A DNA stretch of 20,801 bases, taken from an uncultured Collinsella sp. (GTDB lineage: Bacteria; Actinomycetota; Coriobacteriia; Coriobacteriales; Coriobacteriaceae). The number at the start of each line of letters is the position of its first letter. Position 1 is the stretch's first letter. The translations under genes were made by a program, and so were the position numbers. The DNA lies in the NCBI GenBank assembly GCA_900549455.1, contig UROM01000021.1:1-20801 (forward strand). The letters run 5' to 3'. Below, piece by piece: positions 1 to 5,402 of this stretch. The notes beneath the pieces were generated by a model, which was not told the DNA's origin, ran no database searches, and was given only the letters and a program-made list of their open reading frames with translations.

Positions 1-2
1 TG

Positions 3-125
3 CGGCTGATCCGGTCCGACCGGGCCGCGCGGCAAGGAGATATATTGCCAGACCGCGAAGCCGAGTGGGACGTCAATTCCACTCTTCACAAGTCCTACAC
101 AACATATCGCTTCCTATATAAGTAA
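3..125 (+). CDS. possible C-terminal tail of an unidentified protein (5' end outside window)
   Basis: A frame is open from the window edge to a TAA at 123-125, giving about 40 residues that end in ...TLHKSYTTYRFLYK. The first dozen codons almost all end in G or C, as real genes in this genome do, which is the main support. If real, this gene converges on the rplT operon. I do not recognise the peptide. A second plus frame is also open to about position 119, and a short minus-strand frame exists, so this call is tentative. A TTG at 45-47 preceded by AAGGAG could alternatively start a 26-codon ORF in the same frame. Confidence 0.35.
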   Translation, partial: RLIRSDRAARQGDILPDREAEWDVNSTLHKSYTTYRFLYK

Positions 126-253
126 TAGAAAGGCTGGTGCAGAAATACTGCACGTATCAGATGATGACCCTTCGGTTAGGAGATATATACAGATCGGTCA
201 CCTGTAAGTGTCTATCTACCCGCGCTTTTACAATATAAACCAGCGCTTTCGAT
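126..253. other. intergenic stretch between the left-edge ORF tail and the rplT terminator
   Basis: No gene is visible. It holds a 6-bp stem hairpin at 137-153 (GTGCAG, loop AAATA, CTGCAC) without a T-run. It also holds a second copy (178-188) of the 11-mer AGGAGATATAT found at 35-45. Confidence 0.4.
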
Positions 254-290
254 AAAAAAGAGGGAGTGCCGCGCACAGTGCGACACTCCC
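254..290 (-). terminator. Rho-independent terminator of the infC-rpmI-rplT operon
   Basis: The arms GGGAGTG (262-268) and CACTCCC (284-290) form a 7-bp stem with further pairing inside. Read on the minus strand the hairpin is followed by TC and then six T (254-259 region). It lies about 20 bp beyond the rplT stop codon, where an operon terminator is expected. Confidence 0.85.
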
Positions 291-311
291 CTAGCGATTC
301 AACAGAATCTA

Positions 312-671
312 TTAGGCCTCGAGAGCCTTCTTGGCAATGGCAGCCAGCTCGTTGAAAGACTCGATGTCCTCGTAAGCCATCTGAGCCAGGACCTTGCGGT
401 CGAGCTCGATACCGGCAACCTTCAGGCCGTGCATGAACTGAGAGTAAGAGATGTCGTTCAGGCGAGCGGCAGCGTTGATGCGGGTGATCCAGAGAGAGCG
501 AATCTCGCGCTTCTTGTTGCGACGGTCACGATACTGATACTGCAGGGAGTGCTGGACCTGCTCTTTAGCATGCTTGTAAGTACGCGAAGCGGCACCGTAG
601 TAACCCTTCGCACGGTGCATAACGGTACGGCGCTTCTTCTTGGCGGCAACAGCGCGCTTAATACGTGCCAT
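312..671 (-). CDS. rplT: 50S ribosomal protein L20
   Basis: The 119-residue basic protein begins MARIKRAVAAKKKRRTV and contains the family hallmark around residues 20-60 (RAKGYYG..., then RDRRNKKREIRSLWITRINAA). Its length matches bacterial L20 (about 117-119). L20 binds 23S rRNA early in large-subunit assembly. In Bacillus and E. coli it also represses its own operon by binding the mRNA leader. An AGGAG lies 10 nt before the ATG. It is the last gene of infC-rpmI-rplT, 46 bp after rpmI, and is followed by a terminator. The identification is certain; self-regulation in this organism is inferred from the leader upstream of infC. Confidence 0.98.
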   Translation of the reverse strand: MARIKRAVAAKKKRRTVMHRAKGYYGAASRTYKHAKEQVQHSLQYQYRDRRNKKREIRSLWITRINAAARLNDISYSQFMHGLKVAGIELDRKVLAQMAYEDIESFNELAAIAKKALEA

Positions 672-717
672 GTTCTATCAACTCCTAGACGGTTAAACGA
701 AAAACGGGAACGCGAAC

Positions 718-909
718 TTAGGCGAGACGCGACTTGATGACCTTGCGGTCGGCAGCGGCGATCTCGGTCTCCTGACGGAAGCCACGCTTACGCTTGGTGG
801 ACTTCTTGCTCAGGATGTGGCTCTTGAAAGCCTTGGCGCGCATAAGCTTGCCGGTGCCAGTCTTGCGGAAACGCTTCTTGGTGCCGCTGTGGGACTTCAT
901 CTTAGGCAT
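718..909 (-). CDS. rpmI: 50S ribosomal protein L35
   Basis: The 63-residue, Lys/Arg-rich protein starts MPKMKSHSGTKKRFRKTGTG, the conserved L35 N-terminus, and is the usual family length. It is a small structural protein of the large ribosomal subunit. AAGGAG with a 6-nt spacer precedes the ATG. It sits 32 bp after the infC stop and 46 bp before rplT, the conserved infC-rpmI-rplT order, so it is co-transcribed and probably co-regulated with them. Confidence 0.98.
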   Translation of the reverse strand: MPKMKSHSGTKKRFRKTGTGKLMRAKAFKSHILSKKSTKRKRGFRQETEIAAADRKVIKSRLA

Positions 910-941
910 GAAATACTCCTTAATCGGTTACAGAACACTAG

Positions 942-1496
942 TTACTTGGTATCGCTTGCCGCTTTATCCTCATCGAAGGCGCCCTTAATCGGGGCGAGCA
1001 GCATAAGCATGTTACGGCCTTCCATCTTAGGCTTGGACTCGACCGTAGCGTAAGGCTTGAGATCCTCGGCGAGACGCTCGAGAACGTTAAGACCCTGCTC
1101 CGGGTGAGCCATCTCACGGCCGCGGAACATGATGGTGATCTTAACGCGTGCGCCCTTCTTGAGGAAACGCAGAACGTGGCCCTTCTTGGTCTCGTAATCG
1201 CCAACGTCGATCTTGGGTCGGAACTTCATTTCCTTGACCTCGACCTTAGACTGGTTCTTACGAGCGGCCTTGGCCTTCATGGCCTGCTGGTACTTGAACT
1301 TACCGTAGTCCATGACCTTGCAAACCGGCGGCTCCGCGTTGGGAGCGATCTCGACCAGGTCGAGACCCTGATCGTCAGCGACGCGCTGGGCATCGCGGAT
1401 GGCGAACAGGCCGAGCTGAGAGCCATCGACGCCAATCAAACGGCACGAAGATGCAGTGATCTCGTCGTTGATGCGGGTGTCATCAGACTTAGCTAT
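942..1496 (-). CDS. infC: translation initiation factor IF-3, probable AUA start codon
   Basis: The 184-residue protein has the IF3 layout. The N-terminal domain opens with DTRINDEI and contains VDGSQLGLF and LDLVEIAPNAEPPVCKVMDYGKF. The C-terminal domain contains VKEMKFRPKIDVGDYETK, FLKKGARVKITIMFRGREM and KPKMEGRNMLMLLAP. IF3 binds the 30S subunit and rejects non-canonical initiation codons. The only upstream ATG in frame (1509-1511) overlaps the Shine-Dalgarno GGAGG (1505-1509) and has no SD of its own. Eight bases after GGAGG comes ATA (1494-1496), at ideal spacing, followed by AKSDDTRIN. I therefore place the start at ATA. Rare start codons in infC are established (AUU in E. coli) and let IF3 limit its own synthesis. 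The ATG start would give 189 residues. Confidence 0.95.
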   Translation of the reverse strand: MAKSDDTRINDEITASSCRLIGVDGSQLGLFAIRDAQRVADDQGLDLVEIAPNAEPPVCKVMDYGKFKYQQAMKAKAARKNQSKVEVKEMKFRPKIDVGDYETKKGHVLRFLKKGARVKITIMFRGREMAHPEQGLNVLERLAEDLKPYATVESKPKMEGRNMLMLLAPIKGAFDEDKAASDTK

Positions 1497-1672
1497 TTTC
1501 CCTACCTCCATTCATAAAAAAATAACCCGGCGCTTCTTTGCAACCAGGTCGTACACATAGACATCCTCGATACGAGGAAGGGAATCTAAGTTGTATGACC
1601 AGTCAGCTGCTCATTGGCGCCAAAAGGTGGGAACCCTCGGGTTCCTCTTTAGGGCATTGCGGGAACAACGCC
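1497..1672 (-). ncRNA. structured 5' leader of the infC operon
   Basis: About 175 nt lie between the probable promoter and infC with no ORF of note on the operon strand. Clear local hairpins are at 1630-1645 (seven-pair arms GGAACCC/GGGTTCC) and 1565-1577 (CCTCG/CGAGG), besides the attenuator at 1516-1549. A GGCGCC at 1616-1621 could pair at distance with the GCGCC of the attenuator stem and so act as an anti-terminator. Position and architecture resemble the ribosomal-protein L20 leader class. I cannot confirm membership without a covariance search. Confidence 0.45.
1516..1549 (-). promoter_or_regulatory. probable transcription attenuator in the infC leader
   Basis: Read on the minus strand, ACCTGG (1544-1549) pairs with CCGGGT (1525-1530, one G-U pair). 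Inner TGC/GCG pairs form after a one-base bulge around an AAAGAA loop. The stem is followed by TA and seven T (1516-1522). This is a Rho-independent terminator placed directly before the infC Shine-Dalgarno, so it would stop transcription ahead of the operon unless an alternative fold forms. Attenuation of infC-rpmI-rplT by L20 is known in Bacillus subtilis; its use here is inference. Confidence 0.6.
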
Positions 1673-1678
1673 TTGCGA

Positions 1679-1687
1679 ATAATAACA
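1679..1687 (-). promoter_or_regulatory. probable extended -10 promoter of infC-rpmI-rplT
   Basis: On the minus strand TGT is followed by TATTAT, an extended -10 with five of six consensus bases. It lies just downstream of the tRNA-Leu terminator and about 180 nt before infC. No convincing -35 is visible. Confidence 0.4.
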
Positions 1688-1715
1688 CGTATAGTGCGCT
1701 ATCACATTACGTACA

Positions 1716-1740
1716 CGAAAAAGGGGGTCTTGACCCCCTT
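1716..1740 (-). terminator. terminator downstream of tRNA-Leu
   Basis: A perfect 9-bp stem, AAGGGGGTC (1721-1729) and GACCCCCTT (1732-1740) with a 2-base centre, is followed on the minus strand by a T-run (the run of A at 1718-1722 on the plus strand). It lies 20 bp after the tRNA CCA end and insulates the tRNA from the infC operon. Confidence 0.85.
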
Positions 1741-1759
1741 GAACGCTCAGCTGCATGTA

Positions 1760-1846
1760 TGGTGCCCGAGGCGAGACTCGAACTCGCACGTTGTTGCCAA
1801 CGGTGGATTTTGAGTCCACTGCGTCTGCCAATTCCGCCACTCGGGC
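1760..1846 (-). tRNA. tRNA-Leu (anticodon CAA)
   Basis: A complete 87-nt class II tRNA including encoded CCA. The acceptor arms GCCCGAG/CTCGGGC pair fully with discriminator A. The D-arm region is followed by anticodon stem GTGGA/TCCAC around loop CTCAAAA, so the anticodon is CAA, reading UUG. The long variable arm is CGTTG-GCAA-CAACG and the T arm is GCGAG-TTCGAGT-CTCGC. The discriminator A and long variable arm fit leucine. It lies 39 bp after the transglutaminase-like gene and has its own terminator downstream. Confidence 0.97.
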
Positions 1847-1885
1847 ACGTAATGCGTGAGTTAGTTTATCACAGCTTTCTGTTGA

Positions 1886-3319
1886 TTAGTCCGGAAATGG
1901 AACTTCGAGCATTTCGATAAGCTCAACCTTGTGTAACATCTCCCGCTTACGACATCCACGTCCGTCAACCGAGGCCTCGCCCATCTGGTTGTCATAGGGA
2001 TCCTCGCGCATACCATCGAAAGCAGGCACAAATTCAGCCTGGAATCGGTTGTTGGCCACCATACGCCACGGGTCGAGATTGCCAAAGTAGTGACGACGAC
2101 GCCACTCCTCCCCCATCCTGCGTGCCGAGGAACCAAACGATACGTCGGCGTTAAGCCAACCGGTCTGTGGCGTATAGAACTCAGCCCAATCGTGCGGTCC
2201 CACCGAATCGGGCGCAACATACAGGCCGCTCTGCCAACGGGCAGGAACGCCCGCAATGCGGCACATGGTGATAAACGTGAGCGCCATAACACCGCAATCG
2301 CCGCGGAGCGAGTGTGCACAGTCATCGGCAATAGATCCCAAAAGCAGGTACGGTGGCTGATAGCGATAGTCGATATGCTGTGTCAGGTAATCATAGATAG
2401 CACGAGCGCAATCGAGCGGATCCTCGAGCCCGTCAATAACACGCTCCGTCAGCTGTCGCAGGTACGGCGTAAACGCAATGTGCGGACGGTCCTCGGAGGT
2501 GTCCTCGGGCAGGGGCGCGTCCATACACGGATGCGCCGGAAGCGCACCCCCATAGATATCGCGATAAGCGGCATCGATTTGATAGCGATAGGTCACCGAG
2601 AATGAATGTTTAGTCGAAGATGTCCAAGAGGCAGTACGAGCCGAAGCGTCTTCAGAGGCAACGGTACCCTCCGACGTCATATCAAGAACCTCGATATGAG
2701 ACTGTTGACGACAGGTGGCGGCAACGGGTAGCCACGCGCGAACAGCCTCTCCCTCCAGAGCCCCGGGGACAGACACGGATGCCTTAAGCGTAATAGTGCG
2801 AGACAGCCCGCCCCGCGACTCCATCTCCTCGAGCATCTGGTTGCGCAGTGCAATTCCATCCGCAGAATCGGGACGCAGGCCCGGAACCTCCTTGGGATAC
2901 ACGCGCAAAGAATCAAGGAAGTTATCAAGAACGAACAGTTCGCCATCGATAAAGCGCCAATCGATACGTTTGCGCTCAATCAGGTCGTCAAACTGCTCAT
3001 CGGTAAACTCAGGCCACTCCTCGCGGATCATCTCGATAGCCCGATCACGCGACACCGAAAAATGAAGCGGCGTCTCGATCATACGATACCGCTCGGCGCG
3101 AACGCAGGCAGCAAGCGAGGAATCAAGATCTTGGGCAAGCAGGCGATCGCAAGCCTCAATAGCCTGCGAAAGATACCCTGCATCCTTTAAACGCAGGATC
3201 TCGGGCGGCAGTCCAATATCGAGATGGCGAAAGTCATCACAGCAAACATCAACCAAGCACCCAACCGGCCCCTCGGCAATAACCTTCCCATCAGCAGGCG
3301 ACACGTTAATTACAGCCAT
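1886..3319 (-). CDS. transglutaminase-like (papain-fold) domain protein
   Basis: The 477-residue protein has no signal peptide or membrane segment, so it is probably cytoplasmic. A Transglut_core-type domain lies near residues 300-400 with the full triad: Cys342 in RGDCGVMALTFITMCRIAGVP, His376 in GPHDWAEFY and Asp392 in NADVSFG. These bacterial proteins are cysteine peptidases or amidases with mostly unknown substrates. Residues 1-300 carry an acidic, helix-rich part and then a beta-rich part (about 170-260) resembling the N-terminal domain often found before transglutaminase cores. The C-terminal tail (430-477) is charged. The start is placed at the ATG (3317-3319) because GGAG lies 7 nt upstream; a GTG at 3337 in frame lacks an SD. 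It is transcribed alone, upstream of tRNA-Leu. The fold is secure and the substrate unknown. Confidence 0.85.
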   Translation of the reverse strand: MAVINVSPADGKVIAEGPVGCLVDVCCDDFRHLDIGLPPEILRLKDAGYLSQAIEACDRLLAQDLDSSLAACVRAERYRMIETPLHFSVSRDRAIEMIREEWPEFTDEQFDDLIERKRIDWRFIDGELFVLDNFLDSLRVYPKEVPGLRPDSADGIALRNQMLEEMESRGGLSRTITLKASVSVPGALEGEAVRAWLPVAATCRQQSHIEVLDMTSEGTVASEDASARTASWTSSTKHSFSVTYRYQIDAAYRDIYGGALPAHPCMDAPLPEDTSEDRPHIAFTPYLRQLTERVIDGLEDPLDCARAIYDYLTQHIDYRYQPPYLLLGSIADDCAHSLRGDCGVMALTFITMCRIAGVPARWQSGLYVAPDSVGPHDWAEFYTPQTGWLNADVSFGSSARRMGEEWRRRHYFGNLDPWRMVANNRFQAEFVPAFDGMREDPYDNQMGEASVDGRGCRKREMLHKVELIEMLEVPFPD

Positions 3320-3354
3320 ACCAAAACTCCAAGTCACTAGAACCCTTGAAGCCC

Positions 3355-3383
3355 ATTGTACCGAGATAAAAAGAAAGCCCCAA
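3355..3383 (-). promoter_or_regulatory. probable promoter of the transglutaminase-like gene
   Basis: On the minus strand a -10 TACAAT (3355-3360) is separated by exactly 17 bp from TTGGGG (3378-3383). The -10 matches five of six consensus bases; the -35 keeps only TTG. It lies about 36 bp before the chosen ATG. Confidence 0.5.
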
Positions 3384-3458
3384 CAAAGGAGCCATCAACA
3401 CCGCCGAACGGTAGTCAAATAAATAATTCAGCCCAGTAACCCTGCGGCGTTAAACAAA

Positions 3459-3550
3459 GGAAGCCCCGTCCCCCGGAACTGTTTCCTTGGCGCGACTTCT
3501 GGCGAAGCCAGGTGAGCGCAAAGGAAACAGTGTAGGGGGACGGGGCTTCC
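3459..3550. repeat. 92-bp nested palindromic element at the 3' end of fba
   Basis: The outer arms 3459-3474 and 3535-3550 are perfect 16-bp inverted copies (GGAAGCCCCGTCCCCC on the left). Inside, ACTGTTTCCTT (3478-3488) pairs with AAGGAAACAGT (3521-3531). At the centre CTGGC-GAA-GCCAG closes a third stem. The whole unit can fold into one long hairpin. On the minus strand it follows the fba stop by about 20 bp and ends in TTTGTTT, so it may also end fba transcription. Its size and nesting exceed a normal terminator and suggest a REP- or MITE-like element. Confidence 0.75.
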
Positions 3551-3570
3551 GGCGGGTAGTTTAGCGACGC

Positions 3571-4437
3571 TTACGCCTTGTTGACGGAGCCAAACTCCTC
3601 CATGAGCTCCTTGGTGCGAGCAACGATGTTGTCGCGACCAGGCTTAAGAAGCTTGCGGGGGTCGAAGCCCTTGCCCTGCTGATCCTTGCCAGCCTCGATG
3701 TACTCGCGGACACCCTTGGCGAAGACGAGCTGCAGGTCGGTGTTGACGTTGATCTTGGAGATGCCCAGGGAGATGGCCTTCTTGATCTGATCCTCGGGGA
3801 TGCCGGTACCACCGTGCAGAACGAGGGGCAGGTCGCCGGTCTGAGCCTTGATCTCGCCCAGACGCTCGAAGGAAAGGCCAGCCCAGTCGGCGGGATACAC
3901 GCCGTGGATGTTGCCGATGCCGCAGGCGAGGAAGTCGACGCCCAGGTCAGCGATCTGCTTGCACTCAGCAGGATCAGCGAGCTCACCGTTGGAGGTCACG
4001 CCGTCCTCGGTGCCGCCGATGCCGCCGACCTCGGCCTCGATGGACATGCCCTTGGAGTGGGCAAGCTCAACGAGCTCCTTGGTGCGGTCAAGGTTAAGCT
4101 GGAAGGTCTCCTCGTGAGAGCCGTCATACATGATGGACGTGAAGCCGGCCTCGATGCACTTGAAGCAGTCCTCGTAAGAACCGTGATCGAGGTGAAGGGC
4201 GACGGGAACGGTAACGCCCGTGGCCTCGACGGCAGCCTTGACCATGTCGGCGCAGACCTTGAAACCGCCCATCCACTTAGCGGCACCAGCGGTGCACTGA
4301 AGGATCAGCGGAGACTTGGCCTCCTCGGCGGCCTGGAGAATAGCCAGGGTCCACTCGAGGTTGTTGGTGTTGAAGGCACCGAGAGCGTACTTGCCGGCCT
4401 CGGCCTTCTTGAGCATGTCTGCTGCGTTGACGAGCAT
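3571..4437 (-). CDS. fba: class II fructose-bisphosphate aldolase
   Basis: The 288-residue zinc aldolase cleaves fructose 1,6-bisphosphate to glyceraldehyde 3-phosphate and dihydroxyacetone phosphate in glycolysis, and runs the reverse reaction in gluconeogenesis. Visible family features are Asp84-His85 in ALHLDHGSYEDC (catalytic acid and zinc ligand), His178 in IGNIHGVY and His208 in LVLHGGTGIPEDQI (zinc ligands), and INVNTDLQ near 229-236 (phosphate binding). The start is the ATG at 4437, preceded by AGGAGG with an 8-nt spacer; the frame extends upstream through the promoter and is not coding there. The gene stands alone between a terminator and a large palindrome. Tagatose-bisphosphate aldolase (GatY/KbaY) is a close relative. 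The isolated genomic position favours the glycolytic role, but the sequence alone does not exclude the other. Confidence 0.92.
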   Translation of the reverse strand: MLVNAADMLKKAEAGKYALGAFNTNNLEWTLAILQAAEEAKSPLILQCTAGAAKWMGGFKVCADMVKAAVEATGVTVPVALHLDHGSYEDCFKCIEAGFTSIMYDGSHEETFQLNLDRTKELVELAHSKGMSIEAEVGGIGGTEDGVTSNGELADPAECKQIADLGVDFLACGIGNIHGVYPADWAGLSFERLGEIKAQTGDLPLVLHGGTGIPEDQIKKAISLGISKINVNTDLQLVFAKGVREYIEAGKDQQGKGFDPRKLLKPGRDNIVARTKELMEEFGSVNKA

Positions 4438-4477
4438 AAAAGAAACCTCCTGTAAGGTTGCTCCGATAACGCCTGAG

Positions 4478-4486
4478 ATTTTACCA
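4478..4486 (-). promoter_or_regulatory. probable extended -10 promoter of fba with nearby CAAAC motifs
   Basis: On the minus strand TGG is followed by TAAAAT (4478-4483), an extended -10 matching five of six bases, about 40 nt before the fba ATG. Just upstream are AAACGAACGTTT (a perfect inverted repeat around AA, near 4504-4515) and further CAAAC/GTTTG blocks that could bind a regulator. Confidence 0.4.
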
Positions 4487-4579
4487 CGGCGTACCCGAGC
4501 ATAAACGTTCGTTTGTTCAGGAATATCGTCCAAACAGACTTTTTTTGACCGTTTGCCCTACGGAATCGACCCGTTGGGG

Positions 4580-4635
4580 AAAAATAGCTTGACGTCTGGA
4601 CGCTTCTCGTGCTTCAGAAGCTGACTATAAAGCTA
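4580..4635 (-). terminator. probable terminator after the MBL-fold gene
   Basis: On the minus strand TAGCTT (4630-4635, beginning with the TAG stop) can pair with AAGCTA (4585-4590), enclosing a GCTTCT/AGAAGC hairpin (4602-4621). Five T follow. This would end the recJ-rel-hydrolase operon before the fba promoter. The stem is short and interrupted, so confidence is moderate. Confidence 0.45.
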
Positions 4636-5316
4636 CACCTGCATGAAAGGGTTCTGCATGAGCTCGCGTGCCATGGTGGTCGAATCGCCATGGCCGGTTA
4701 GGCAAACGGTATCGGGCGGGAGAAGCCGGGCGAGCTTGGAAAGCGAGCGCAGAATCGCCGCCTCGTCTCCGCCGGAAAGATCGGTACGGCCGTGGCTGCC
4801 GGGAAAGAGCGTGTCCCCCACGAAAGCGATATTTCCCTGCTCTGTTGCGGCGAATAGGACGATGCCGCCCGGCGTATGCCCGGGCACCTCGATAACCTGC
4901 AGATAAATGTCGCCTAGCTCAATGGTATCGCCCTCGGCAAGCAGCCGCGTCGGCTCGCCCGGATCGGGCGTATCGATGCCCCACATCGCTCGCTGTTCCT
5001 CGATATTCTCATGCGGCACAGCTGCGTCCTTGCCGCATAGCTCGTACAGGGCGTTAGCGCCGACGGCGGCACAAACTCCAGCGACACCGCCAACATGATC
5101 GGCATGACCGTGCGTACATACGGAACCGAGCACACGCACGCCAGGGTGTTCGGCTCGGATATGCGCAACGAGGCTCTCACCTTCCCAAGCGGGATCGATA
5201 ATCAGGCATTCGCCACTCGAAATCACGGCGTAGCTGTTGGTCTGAATGGGGCCGTTTACAAGCGTCTCAATCGAAGCCGTACCCCGAGGGGTTAAATCCA
5301 AAGCCGTAGCGTCCAT
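4633..5316 (-). CDS. MBL-fold metallo-hydrolase (glyoxalase II-like)
   Basis: The 227-residue protein has the metallo-beta-lactamase set for two metals: THGHADH at 68-74 (His69, His71, Asp73, His74), PGHTPGG at 145-151 (His147), GDTLF with Asp168, and LTGHGDSTT with His209. The GHTPGG and SHGRTDL segments match the hydroxyacylglutathione-hydrolase-like subgroup common next to rel in Gram-positives. It is predicted to be a cytoplasmic thioester or related hydrolase. The true substrate cannot be read from sequence, and glutathione itself may be absent from this lineage. AGGAGG with an 8-nt spacer fixes the start. It follows rel after 86 bp containing a hairpin, and is the last gene of that operon. 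Confidence 0.88.
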   Translation of the reverse strand: MDATALDLTPRGTASIETLVNGPIQTNSYAVISSGECLIIDPAWEGESLVAHIRAEHPGVRVLGSVCTHGHADHVGGVAGVCAAVGANALYELCGKDAAVPHENIEEQRAMWGIDTPDPGEPTRLLAEGDTIELGDIYLQVIEVPGHTPGGIVLFAATEQGNIAFVGDTLFPGSHGRTDLSGGDEAAILRSLSKLARLLPPDTVCLTGHGDSTTMARELMQNPFMQV

Positions 5317-5340
5317 GCGTGCGCCCTCCTTCTATAAACG

Positions 5341-5364
5341 TCGAGGCATCAAACGATGCCTCGA
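5341..5364 (-). other. intercistronic hairpin between rel and the MBL-fold gene
   Basis: A perfect 10-bp stem, TCGAGGCATC (5341-5350) and GATGCCTCGA (5355-5364), with a 4-base loop. On the minus strand it is followed by CGTTTATAG rather than a T-run, so it is a weak terminator at best. It may act as an attenuation or RNA-stability element that separates the expression of the two genes. Confidence 0.6.
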
Positions 5365-5402
5365 ACGCAGCCAATATCATTACTGTCGCGTGTTCGTCGC
5401 GC

